The notes: generated by a model not told the origin, from the sequence alone. Counted from the stretch's first letter, positions 38,635 through 46,637 are shown. The stretch is DNA of 64,000 nucleotides from Azonexus sp. (GCA_030696345.1 JAUYSK010000016.1:62001-126000), one strand, 5' to 3'. Translations and numbers: made by a program.

Positions 38635-40478
38635 GGGTGTTCGATCTCTACCAAGGACGAGAAGTCGCTTTGCCCGAGCGTGTTGAGGCGGGGCGCTTCA
38701 GGTTGTTGAGTCCTGTTGCGCTCAATGATCGGTTCGACCTGGCCAAGGGGGCGGTATTGCTCAGCGATGGCCGTGAGGGCTGCACTATACGGGGCGTGCC
38801 CCGCACATTTGATGATTCCAGGTGTTTGAAAGAAGGTTTAGTAGACGACTCCCGGGAAGCTCAGCGGACCATTATTTGCAGGGCACTTACGTTGTTGGCG
38901 TGTCGTGTTGAGGAGGGGGGTGAGGTACTGCCTTCGCCGCTGGTTCCGCCGGAAATGGCAGATGCGCTCGAGTTGAACCAACTCGATAAGGCGCTTGGAG
39001 ATATCCTCGACCGAGGCCATCTCGATGAGATCGTTCGTCGTCCGCGGTACTCGATGAAGTATGAGTCCGAGCTCGTTGATGTCTCGCGTGTGAGGCGTAT
39101 GGCGCCAGGAGCTCTGGAACGCCTTGCTGCCCGCTCCGAAGACTGGCACCGCAGAACGATAACGGCTGTGTTGCCAAAACGGCTGATGTCCATGGTCAGC
39201 GATGATGAGTGGGGCATCTATGAAAACAAGGTGTTCGCCCGCCTGCTGGACAGGTTGGAACACTATTTGCGCCGTAGGTTGGCTGAGACGGAAGAACTGC
39301 AACACGTTTTTGAGGGCGCACTCAAACTCGATTCGGCTGAGGGATTCGACTATCGCTTGAGAGACAAACTTTGCAAACTCTGGGGCGAGGCAACAGAGTT
39401 GTCCAAGGGGGGCATGGAAAGCGTACTCGATGAGTCGAAGTATGCGATCAAGGAACTACGCTCCTCGATGCAAAAGATCGGTTTGCTGCGTCATTCTGAC
39501 CTTTACAACAAGGTAGCGCGTTCGGCACAAGTTCCAGCCGAGTTGCGACATACCAATATCCTCAATCATGACCAGCACTATCGGCATCTGAAAACGCTGT
39601 GGCACTTGCATCAACGATTCAATGGGCCGACAGAGAAGACTCCCGGGGAGGTGCTCAGGGAACGGCAAATAGAGCTTTACAACTTCAGTTTGTATTTGCG
39701 GATGATTATTCAACGGGTGCTTCGGGGTGTCCAGCCAGTTGCATTATTAGGCGATACCGATGGTTTCACCTTTGCTGGGTCATCCGGTTCCCTGGTTGCC
39801 AATGAAGGCGAGATCACTCTCCGATTGCTTGACCGCGAGTTGGTGTTTGTTCCCGCGCTGGATGCTGTGCCGCAGATCGCAGGGTTGCGACCCGATGGAT
39901 CGGGGAGATTGATCGTGTCGAGACTGCCGTCCGCCGAACAGGAAGACTTTGCTGGACTGGATAGCGTAGCGAAGGGGTGTGTCTTTTCAGTAAATCCATT
40001 GGATTTCTACTGTGAGGAGAAAATCAGATTGCTCGTGGAGCGATTCCTATGGTGTCCAGTTTACGAGTCTTACGGCACCCCTATTGAGCGACTGCCATCC
40101 ATTTCGGTCGCGTGGTTGTCGGACAACCATATTGGAGTGGTCGATGGTGGCAGTTGGCGTCTCCTCTGCCCGTTGTCCGGTGAGGATCGAGCACGATTCG
40201 ATGCTTGGTTGCCGGTCGCAGGGCTCAATGCAGGCACCCAGGCAAAGATGTCAAGCACTGTTCAACGACTGGAATCGCTGGCGACCTGTCGCCACTGCGG
40301 TGCATTGGCCTCGTTTAGGCCGCGTGATGGCGCGTTCAAGGCCGAATGCGCGAGTTGCAACACTGAGTGGGGGATTTACTCGACAACTTCAGGACGCGTA
40401 GCCCGAATGAGGACTACTGATCAAAAGGATGTGAGTTTCGCGCGCTTCGGATCGTGGTCCATTGAGTTTAGATGCTGA
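38631..40478 (+). CDS. DUF2357 protein, predicted McrC-like partner
   Basis: A 615-residue protein starting at GTG 38631, overlapping the ATPase stop by four bases. Residues about 190-215 contain SDDEWGIYENKVFARLLDRL, typical of DUF2357 proteins that accompany McrB-like ATPases; many of these end in a PD-(D/E)XK nuclease of the DUF524/PDDEXK_7 type. I cannot find a clear D...ExK set here, so nuclease activity is unproven. The C-terminal 60 residues have a CxxC...CxxC zinc ribbon (CRHCGA, CASCNTEW). It is the last gene of the operon. No clear terminator is visible after it; the next gene is convergent, 119 bases away. Confidence 0.7.
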   Translation: MRVFDLYQGREVALPERVEAGRFRLLSPVALNDRFDLAKGAVLLSDGREGCTIRGVPRTFDDSRCLKEGLVDDSREAQRTIICRALTLLACRVEEGGEVLPSPLVPPEMADALELNQLDKALGDILDRGHLDEIVRRPRYSMKYESELVDVSRVRRMAPGALERLAARSEDWHRRTITAVLPKRLMSMVSDDEWGIYENKVFARLLDRLEHYLRRRLAETEELQHVFEGALKLDSAEGFDYRLRDKLCKLWGEATELSKGGMESVLDESKYAIKELRSSMQKIGLLRHSDLYNKVARSAQVPAELRHTNILNHDQHYRHLKTLWHLHQRFNGPTEKTPGEVLRERQIELYNFSLYLRMIIQRVLRGVQPVALLGDTDGFTFAGSSGSLVANEGEITLRLLDRELVFVPALDAVPQIAGLRPDGSGRLIVSRLPSAEQEDFAGLDSVAKGCVFSVNPLDFYCEEKIRLLVERFLWCPVYESYGTPIERLPSISVAWLSDNHIGVVDGGSWRLLCPLSGEDRARFDAWLPVAGLNAGTQAKMSSTVQRLESLATCRHCGALASFRPRDGAFKAECASCNTEWGIYSTTSGRVARMRTTDQKDVSFARFGSWSIEFRC

Positions 40479-40597
40479 CTATTGTCTGGGCCGGGCCAAG
40501 AGTCACGAGGCAGACGCGAACAATCATTTGTAGTTGCTGACAAAGTCCGCCGAGCTGCTTGTAACGGCGGATGGATCGGGCGTGTGAGGTTCTGGTT

Positions 40598-41653
40598 CTA
40601 TCTGTGAAAAATGCCTGGCAGTGTCGAGCGTAGCCATTCCTGATCATTGTTATAAAGCCACTGAAAACCATTCTGAGGCAGTCGGCGAATCGCTTTAATC
40701 GGTAACTCGGGGTGGTCGCGTAACGCTGCCAGGAATTGCTGCCGATGCGTCCGAGTTTCCCTCCGAAGTTTCTCTGCCTCCCAGCGCTTCCGACGCTCAG
40801 GGTGAAGGGAAAGATAGTCCTTGATGAATGTGCGTCGAATGCCAACGGTCTCTGCGATTTCACTCCTGGGGCGACCTTGAGCCAGTAGACGACATAGCCG
40901 TATTTCTTTATCGGTGCCGATGATATGGGGGCGGTGCTTGCGATCAACGTGCTGTTTGTCGAGAAAACGAATTGCCGAAGTCGTCGATGTGTCGACAAGC
41001 ATTGCGGCCTGCTGGACGGACAGCTCGTTCGATATAAGGTGTATTAACTGCTGCCGGCTGTCGCGCAACCTTTTTTCACATGCGCGCGTACCCTCTTCCA
41101 TGAGCATGCTCTGCGTCTCGCGGAAGACGCGTTGAAACTCGGCGTAATCGTCAAACAAAAAATTTAGCAACAGGATATGTTTAAGCGGATGACGGTGTCC
41201 CACAGATTGACGCAACATGTAGCCAATAAATCCACTATTTACACCCTGAAGGTCGCCACAGAAATCTTTTCCAAAGGACTCAAGGATGCTCCCATACTTC
41301 GTGAGAAGTGCATCGCGCAAGATGTGCAGTCGAACTGTTCCATCAAAGGCAAGCCACCCACGAGATTTTGCCTGCATTAGATAGCACCAGCGTAGATCAC
41401 TGTCGGTCATGTGCTGCTCGCTATCTCCTGAGATCGAATTGCCCCAGTGCGTTATTTCGAGAAACGCTTTGCAGTCATCCGGCGTAGGCTTGGTTTGAGG
41501 CATTCGCCGTGCAGAACTCTCAGGGAGTTTGAGCTCGTTGACTCTCGCTTGTCCAAATGGCACTTCCAAAGCACGAAGAGGTGTTCCATGCGATTCACAA
41601 ATAAATGCGCTTGGTAGTTGATGTGTCAACTGCCACCAGTTGGTTCCAAGGAG
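40598..41653 (-). pseudogene. 5'-truncated TnsD/TniQ-like transposition target selector
   Basis: The open frame of about 350 codons has no ATG at its beginning: it opens after a TGA at 41654-41656 and reads NWWQLTHQLPSAFICESHGTPL, which matches the middle of TniQ/TnsD proteins (YWxxxHQLPGxxVCPxHGxxL). The expected N-terminal TniQ zinc-finger part, about 130-170 residues, is missing. RHPLKHILLLNFLFDDY is another TnsD-family signature, and the C-terminal half has several helix-turn-helix-like segments (SEIAETVGIRRTFIKDY). It could start at TTG 41629 as a shortened protein, but a remnant of a Tn7-like element is more likely. No tnsA, tnsB or tnsC is in the window. It is transcribed toward the defence operon. 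Confidence 0.6.
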
Positions 41654-41670
41654 TCAAGGAGTCAGAAACT

Positions 41671-42093
41671 ATGAGTTGTCATCCCAATCGGTTTCGCGGC
41701 CTGGTTTTCAACGGGGATTGGCACACGAGTTTGGCAAATGCCGTCCATCTAGCCAAAGCTGGAACACAATCAGGTGATTTGATGTCTGCGCTAGAGGCAC
41801 TCGAACACCAACTTGCGAAAACCGATGAATGTGTTCATACGGTCATTACGGTTCAGGATGTTCCACCAAGCATGGATGGGCAGTTTCTCATGCTCCATGT
41901 AAAACAGTGCATCGATGTTCACCCGGCCACGGTTCAATTAATTTCGGCAGGAAAGATTGAGTTGAAAATTACTGCGCGCGGCACTTGGGAGCATGTTCAA
42001 AGCATGGCTGCTGCAATTCTTTCCAGCGGGTTATCTAGGGCAAAGGCAGAAATGTGGGCCGAGGTGACCTATCGATCCGCTGAGCGTGGTTAG
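41671..42093 (+). CDS. Hypothetical protein (140 residues)
   Basis: From ATG 41671, preceded by AAGGAGTC at suitable spacing, a 140-residue protein starting MSCHPNRFRGLVFNGDW. It is mixed alpha/beta with no membrane segment, and no motif that I recognise. Its upstream region overlaps the broken 5' end of the TnsD-like gene, so it may have been brought in by the event that truncated that gene. An upstream in-frame ATG (41605) would extend it by 22 residues but lies within the TnsD frame. Confidence 0.5.
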   Translation: MSCHPNRFRGLVFNGDWHTSLANAVHLAKAGTQSGDLMSALEALEHQLAKTDECVHTVITVQDVPPSMDGQFLMLHVKQCIDVHPATVQLISAGKIELKITARGTWEHVQSMAAAILSSGLSRAKAEMWAEVTYRSAERG

Positions 42094-42292
42094 CATACCT
42101 GACCGGGTCCAAGGGCAAGAACAAGTGTGAGGCCTTGAGGCGACGACGAGCCTTGAGCTTATTTGAAAGCCCCCCACATCGCCAGATGCACGACTTGTCC
42201 CAGGGCCCAAACACACCGACTTAGCGCTTCGGATAGATTTGCCAACCGGGGTTAACGCCGGGCCTCCTACAAGCCGTGCAAAACGTATTAAG

Positions 42293-42889
42293 TTAGCCTT
42301 TTGCCTTGGCTGCGCCCGCCAAGGCACTGACCAGATCGGCATTCTGCCCATTGACACGGGCCAACTCGGCATTCAGGTCATCCGCGCGCTTCTCGATTTC
42401 CTCGGCACGCGCCTCGGCTCTTGCCACCCGCTCCCGGCCTTCCGCCAGTTGCGCGCGCAGCGTCGCTGAGTCCAGAAGCGCTGCATGCTCGGCGTCTTCA
42501 AGGGCAGAGACCTTGCCCTGCAACACCTCAAGCTCCGCACTGACAGCATCTGCCAACTCAACCGCCTCCAGCTTTTCCTGCTCGGCCTGGGCGCGTGCCA
42601 CATCGAACGCCTCGCGCTCATCCGCTAGGCGTTCATTCGCCACCTGCAGAGCCAGCCCCCATATTTCGTTGGCAACCTCCCCCAGGCGCTCACCGACCGC
42701 TGGCGGCGCGGGCTCATGCGCGGGAACATCCCGGGCCGCCCTACCCGCCCACCACTCCTTCATGGCCTCGGAAATGGTGGTAAAAGAGCCGCCGCCGACC
42801 GCCTTGCGCAGCGCCGCCAAGGTCGGACGCTGCCCAACTGCGTCCAGCGCGTCGGCTGCGTCGAAGATGTTTCTTTTGGTAATGGCCAT
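42293..42889 (-). CDS. kfrA: KfrA-like DNA-binding coiled-coil protein
   Basis: A 198-residue protein. Residues 1-60 are the KfrA_N-type DNA-binding domain (IFDAADALDAVGQRPTLAALRKAVGGGSFTTI pattern, seen here as start and end of that segment), and from about 85 to 190 it is a long Ala/Glu/Arg coiled coil. KfrA proteins on IncP/IncU plasmids and related islands bind palindromes at their own promoter and help in stable inheritance. A perfect palindrome lies 27-49 bases upstream of the start, fitting autorepression. It is shorter than plasmid KfrA (about 300 residues), mainly in the coiled coil. This is island backbone rather than a defence gene. Confidence 0.75.
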   Translation of the reverse strand: MAITKRNIFDAADALDAVGQRPTLAALRKAVGGGSFTTISEAMKEWWAGRAARDVPAHEPAPPAVGERLGEVANEIWGLALQVANERLADEREAFDVARAQAEQEKLEAVELADAVSAELEVLQGKVSALEDAEHAALLDSATLRAQLAEGRERVARAEARAEEIEKRADDLNAELARVNGQNADLVSALAGAAKAKG

Positions 42890-42915
42890 ATCACCTCGAA
42901 AAAGCAGTAATGTAT

Positions 42916-42938
42916 ATATGTTGTATGATACAACATAT
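42916..42938. promoter_or_regulatory. Palindromic operator of the KfrA-like protein
   Basis: A perfect 23-base palindrome (arms ATATGTTGTAT / ATACAACATAT around one G) lies just upstream of the kfrA start in an AT-rich promoter region. KfrA proteins are known to repress themselves through such sites. Confidence 0.6.
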
Positions 42939-43023
42939 TATTATATTGTCAAGGCAGGCCGCGATTCCAGCACCAAACACTCACTCAACGAGAGTCACAC
43001 CCAAATTAGTTTTGATCAATGAA

Positions 43024-43046
43024 AGGCGCCCCAAAAAGGGGCGCCT
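43024..43046 (-). terminator. Strong GC hairpin, probable end of the minus-strand RNA
   Basis: A nine-base GC-rich stem (AGGCGCCCC / GGGGCGCCT) with a five-base loop. Read on the minus strand it is followed by TTTCATT, a weak U-tract; on the plus strand it is followed by AAAA, so minus is the likelier orientation. It would end the structured RNA upstream of kfrA. Confidence 0.5.
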
Positions 43047-44017
43047 AAAACCACAAAAAATTGATGACGGTCCGGCAAAAATCACCGAACACCCTTTACC
43101 GCTGACATCGTCGCCAAACGATGTTGTCCTGCACCATGCCGCCAAGCACAGAGCAGGGCCGATACTGCAACGGGCTGCCAAGCCCAATTTTCCTCTCACG
43201 AAGAACACACTTTCGCAAACGCTCCCGGCTTTTGGGACGAGGTGCCAACCTCGCCGTTGCTCGCGCAACTCCCGCTGGACTTCGGTCGTATCGTCCAAGC
43301 AGTCAAACCCTATTCACCGAGTCTCCCTCTCTCTACGTCATTCCATCCGGTGCCACCCGTTATGGTCAGAAGAGAGATTCCCCAATTAGATTGCAGCTAC
43401 TGCGCTCCGTAGCGCCACTGTCTCCGCACTTCCCTAGCCTTCCGGCTTTCCTTAGATTTCCCCCGCCCGATGTTCCATAGCGGCTGAGGTACTCAGGTCA
43501 TGCATCATCGACTACGAACCACGGCTTCACGCCTATGGCTCTACGGAACTCCACACAGCACCCTCAAGGGGTGCAGTTACAGGGTTGAGCTATCCATTGA
43601 CCCCGGATTTCTCCAGGTGCCGGTATCGCCAGCTTTCGCCTTGATACTCTCGCGCCTCACGACGCGCTCAAAAGCCTTCCTGTGTGGCAGGCGTTGCGCC
43701 CTTGCGGTACGCCACCACCGGTGGGACTTTCTACCCACTTTCACTCGCAACCAGGTCACTAGGCCATTTCCTGCCTAGCGCCGTTTCATGGTCGCCCAAC
43801 GTCTTCAGATGCCCCGGCTCTCGCTGGTCGATTCCTTGCAGCGAGCGGGGACGTGCGATTGGGTCGAAGGGGGGAGTTTCACCCCCCAGCGCCCAGCGTA
43901 GCGCAGCGAGCCAGATTAGTGGCACTGCGCTTCAGCGTTTGCTTGGCAAAGGATTGGCAATCCTTTGCCTGTCGGGTTGGCAACCCGGCGTGGCTTTTCA
44001 GCCGTGTGTTTGCAGTT

Positions 44018-44067
44018 GGCGTTCTGCCTAGAGTGCCCGATTCCTCAGTCACTCTAGGCAGAACGCC
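44018..44067. repeat. 18-base perfect inverted repeat
   Basis: Arms GGCGTTCTGCCTAGAGTG and its exact complement are separated by 14 bases. It marks the outer (5', minus-strand) edge of the hairpin-rich region. It may be a terminator-like barrier, an inverted-repeat element end or the first helix of the RNA. A second small hairpin (ATGTGAC-TTC-GTCACAT) is at 44170-44186. Confidence 0.6.
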
Positions 44068-44204
44068 GCAGCATGCGCTCGCACCCGCCTTCGCGAGTGC
44101 TTTCTACTGTCCTGCAAAGTGTAGCGATCGCTGATGGCGATCGGCACAAAAATCTTGGAACATCATTACATGTGACTTCGTCACATCAAATCACACTGCA
44201 ACGA

Positions 44205-44252
44205 CGTGGGGTTCCTATACAGAGAATTAACTCTCTGCATAGGAACCCCACG
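44205..44252 (+). promoter_or_regulatory. Leader hairpin that buries the ribosome-binding site
   Basis: A 14-pair perfect stem (44205-44218 with 44239-44252) continues after one mismatch with five more pairs (44220-44224 with 44233-44237) around an eight-base loop. It ends three bases before the ATG at 44256. The only Shine-Dalgarno-like sequence, AGGAA at 44241-44245, lies inside the right arm, so translation would need the hairpin to open. Confidence 0.55.
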
Positions 44253-44255
44253 CAA

Positions 44256-44891
44256 ATGCCTGCCTCTACGCCCATCTCCCACAGCAAAACCGCTGCCCTG
44301 ACCCGCATTCTGGACCTCATTCCACGCGGCTATCATCAATACACTTGCGGCACCGTCAAAGCTGCTAAAGCCATACATCTGGCTAACAAATTCCATACCC
44401 TTTACCGCATCGGAGCCTCACCCGCGCAGCGCTTGGTGCGAAAACGCCAAGGGCTAGCGAATGCGCTGTTAGTGATGTACTGGCCAGAAGGTGCCGAGGG
44501 TGTGCACTGGCTGCTGCTAGTCACTGATGGTACTGGTCTGGAAGCAGAGCACTTGCGCAGCGTTACGGACAAACCTCGTCTTGAATGGCTAGGCTACGAA
44601 CTAGTCCGTCATGCGACTCGTGGTCGCACCAGTTGGACTTGGCGACGGCCGAAAGTCGAAATGGCCGAGCATTATGTGCTGCTTGATGCTCTGGTTAAGC
44701 AACGTCATCAGTCTGGCATCCGCGCCTGGCTGGAGCGCTTGGCGAATCAGCCTGGATTTCATGGAGTTCGTACTCAAACTTGGGCATTGTGCGAGGAGAC
44801 ACGCCGGCGTGGTTACGAAGGTGAGTTGCCATTCATCTATTACGTGCAGAAGTTGAGTCACGGTGAGCCGCTGGCACTCAACACGGTGTAG
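44256..44891 (+). CDS. Hypothetical island backbone protein (211 residues)
   Basis: A 211-residue protein from ATG 44256 (MPASTPISHSKTAALTRIL). It is rich in Trp, Arg and Leu with a beta-strand segment GVHWLLLVTDGTG and helices after it; there are no membrane segments and no enzyme motif that I recognise. A longer frame from 44073 would start inside the hairpin-rich region and is unlikely. The start lies directly after a hairpin that hides the ribosome site. The position between a KfrA-like gene and an excisionase-like gene suggests a backbone gene of the mobile island. Function unknown. Confidence 0.55.
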   Translation: MPASTPISHSKTAALTRILDLIPRGYHQYTCGTVKAAKAIHLANKFHTLYRIGASPAQRLVRKRQGLANALLVMYWPEGAEGVHWLLLVTDGTGLEAEHLRSVTDKPRLEWLGYELVRHATRGRTSWTWRRPKVEMAEHYVLLDALVKQRHQSGIRAWLERLANQPGFHGVRTQTWALCEETRRRGYEGELPFIYYVQKLSHGEPLALNTV

Positions 44892-45098
44892 CACCTTGAC
44901 GTGCCGATATCGACCGGGTGGCATACGCGGGTGAGCCCGCTCAATCCCCGGTCGCCCACAGCGTGAGTTTGCCGATAGAGGTTTTCTCACCCTGACGATC
45001 ACCAAGGTGAAAGAAAAAAGCAGAGGGCTACCGCTTGGTTGAGAATGGAAATGAAGGGACGTCGCTATACGGGGAATCAACCCTGAGAGGATTTCCAG

Positions 45099-45857
45099 AT
45101 GGCCAATGTTCAACCTTCGTCCGTTTCGCTCAAAATCAACAAATCCAGTGTGATGCTGTATGCCAATCGGTACGTCGCGCTGCCGGGCGGCGGCAGCGCG
45201 ACCGCTCAGACCTACTTGGGTTCGTTTCCCCGTACGGCGACCGAGGTACCAAGCACCTTTGAGGTGCTACTACGAGAAAGCACGCTAGGTCGACCGGAGC
45301 GATATCTGTCATTGATGCAGCGCATTACCCTCGACGTCCTTATTCCGGCGCGGCTGAAGCGAGAGCAGGAAGAATGCAGGCAAAATCGTGCGGCAATTGG
45401 AAACGCTTTGCGTTGGGCAACACAGAATCTTCAGGCTATCCCGCGGATGCCGGCGTACCCGACGCACATTGGCCAGCCTGACCAGCAGGCCGCGCTTAAA
45501 GCCCTGCTAGAGGCCTCCGAGGACTTGGCTGAGGATGTTGAGGTATCCGTTGAAACCCCTTTGGGAGCAGAGCCTGATACGGCGATCCTGCCGCCCGAAG
45601 AAAGACTCATGCAGCTCCTGAAATCTATCGATGCGGCTTGCATTGAGATTGCCGCATTGATGCCGGAGCAGACTAAAGCGTTCAAACGGGGCTATGTCTT
45701 TCAGCCTGAAACTGTTTCGGGCGTGCAGCGCCTTTGGTTTCGGTCATCCGATGTGATTGCGGCGTTGAGCGCGCGTAGCCAGTTTCGGCGGGCCCGAAAT
45801 TGGAGTGGTTTACGAGCAAAGGTTTTGGACATGAGGCATGAAGCTCCTGCAACGTAG
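45099..45857 (+). CDS. Hypothetical island backbone protein (252 residues)
   Basis: A 252-residue protein starting MANVQPSSVSLKINKSSVMLYANRYVALPGGG, with GAGAGGATTTCC before the ATG. It is beta-rich at the N-terminus and then mainly alpha-helical; the last 70 residues contain WFRSSDVIAALSARSQFRRARNWSGLRAKVLDM, which is basic and could bind DNA (the segment is at about residues 210-245). I recognise no family. The 207-base gap before it shows nothing clear. It probably belongs with the gene at 44256 as island backbone. Confidence 0.55.
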   Translation: MANVQPSSVSLKINKSSVMLYANRYVALPGGGSATAQTYLGSFPRTATEVPSTFEVLLRESTLGRPERYLSLMQRITLDVLIPARLKREQEECRQNRAAIGNALRWATQNLQAIPRMPAYPTHIGQPDQQAALKALLEASEDLAEDVEVSVETPLGAEPDTAILPPEERLMQLLKSIDAACIEIAALMPEQTKAFKRGYVFQPETVSGVQRLWFRSSDVIAALSARSQFRRARNWSGLRAKVLDMRHEAPAT

Positions 45858-46031
45858 GCAAGAAGGAAAATTACTGGCACACGCGGTTTGCTAAGGAAGA
45901 TAAAGGCGCCCCGATTTCTGAGCAAATGAATGTGCGAACCGGCGCACATATGCACATTCCCTAGCATTACCGAAGGTGGGGAATAACAGCAGCGAAACTT
46001 CCTGTCGCGTGGCTGCGCTCCATTACTCACA

Positions 46032-46328
46032 TCAATCTCGACAGCCATCATTTAGTACACGCCGTCGCCGCTCGACTTGCTCTTGTTTGGTCGGGCGCCC
46101 CCGGCGCGCTGGAGCAAGCATACAGATGTCGAGTTCAGGTGCTGAATTCTCTTGTGATTCATAGCAATCGGCGAGCCACGAGTGCACATCGTCCGGCTGG
46201 AACCGAAGACGATTTCCAAGTTTGATGCATCGAGGCAGTGAACCGCTGTTCGCGTGGCGGTTATAGATGGTTTGCAGTGCTAGGCCACTCAGTTCTGCTA
46301 GGCCTTTCGCGGTAAGGAGATTTTGCAT
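46032..46328 (-). CDS. AlpA-like helix-turn-helix excisionase/regulator
   Basis: A 98-residue protein from ATG 46328 with a MerR/AlpA-type winged helix: LLTAKGLAELSGLALQTIYNR (about residues 3-23) and PRCIKLGNRLRFQPDDVHSWL (about 31-51) are the two diagnostic parts. The C-terminal tail is basic (RRGRPTKQEQ). Such proteins control or assist integrase-mediated excision of islands and satellite prophages. It lies 250 bases from the tRNA fragment, with tandem repeats in between that could be its sites. An upstream ATG would add 46 residues without family resemblance. No integrase gene is next to it; that should be at the other end of the island. Confidence 0.75.
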   Translation of the reverse strand: MQNLLTAKGLAELSGLALQTIYNRHANSGSLPRCIKLGNRLRFQPDDVHSWLADCYESQENSAPELDICMLAPARRGRPTKQEQVERRRRVLNDGCRD

Positions 46329-46490
46329 GGTCGCTCGATTTTTGAACCGGCATCTGCCGGCCATTGATATAGCGATGGCCATTAATTGATCATGCGAAGC
46401 GAAAAATATGCGACTACTCAGTTTCGATATTTTTAGTGGTATTCTGGAGCGGTAGTGATGCTGCAAATTTGCTGCAGTGGGTGCAGTAAA

Positions 46491-46520
46491 TAGCGGTAAC
46501 TGGCGGTAAGTTGCGGTAGC
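46491..46520. repeat. Three 10-base tandem repeats near the att site
   Basis: TAGCGGTAAC, TGGCGGTAAG and TTGCGGTAGC follow each other with a 10-base period, one helical turn, so a protein could bind all three on the same face. Position beside an excisionase gene and an att site suggests arm-type sites for the excisionase or integrase. Confidence 0.5.
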
Positions 46521-46541
46521 GCAACTCGTTGATTATTCTTG

Positions 46542-46568
46542 GATTTGATTAAATTGTTTAATCAAATC
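46542..46568. repeat. 12-base perfect inverted repeat beside the att site
   Basis: Arms GATTTGATTAAA / TTTAATCAAATC with a three-base loop, 12 bases left of the tRNA fragment. It may be a terminator for island genes or a recombination/binding site. Confidence 0.55.
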
Positions 46569-46580
46569 AACGGGTTAGAA

Positions 46581-46630
46581 ATGGACTCTTAATCCGTAGG
46601 TCGACAGTTCGAATCTGTCGCGCCCCACCA
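46581..46630 (+). other. 3' fragment of a tRNA gene (probably tRNA-Lys CTT): island attachment site
   Basis: The sequence has an anticodon arm (loop CTCTTAA, anticodon CTT), a perfect T-arm (GACAG-TTCGAAT-CTGTC, 46603-46619), a 3' acceptor strand GCGCCCC, discriminator A and encoded CCA (46628-46630). The 5' acceptor strand GGGGCGC and the D-arm are absent: the DNA to the left is AT-rich island sequence. Integrases of islands commonly use the 3' end of tRNA genes, leaving exactly such a fragment at one junction and a complete tRNA at the other, here expected to the left of the window. Confidence 0.8.
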
Positions 46631-46637
46631 GATTACT

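Larger units (their letters stand above)
43024..44067 (-). ncRNA. Candidate large structured RNA (about 1 kb)
   Basis: About 1 kb without a believable gene but packed with short perfect hairpins. Read on the minus strand, many close with GNRA-type loops: GTTGC-GCGA-GCAAC (about 43259-43272), AGCC-GGAA-GGCT (about 43436-43447), GCGTC-GUGA-GGCGC (about 43651-43664) and GGCT-GAAA-AGCC (about 43992-44003). Other stems: a 12-pair bulged helix CCCCG/CTCGCTG with CAGCGAG/CGGGG (43814-43850), GGGGGGTGAAACTCCCCCC (43869-43887), an 11-pair GCAAAGGATT stem (43944-43968) and GGGTTGCCAACCC. GNRA loops read correctly only on the minus strand, and a GC hairpin ends it. I see no reverse transcriptase and no domain-V-like helix, so a group II intron is not supported, although a remnant is not excluded. 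No Rfam family can be assigned by eye. Confidence 0.5.

Noticed and set aside
43024..44067. Group II intron
   Set aside because: No reverse transcriptase, no recognisable GUGYG start and no domain-V-type 34-base helix on either strand; kept only as an alternative for a remnant.
43024..44200. Several plus- and minus-strand open frames of 60-119 codons in the hairpin-rich region
   Set aside because: They lack ribosome sites, have unlikely composition and are explained as chance frames across GC-rich hairpins.
46491..46630. Complete tRNA gene
   Set aside because: The T-arm, anticodon arm and CCA are fine but there is no D-arm or 5' acceptor strand complementary to GCGCCCC.
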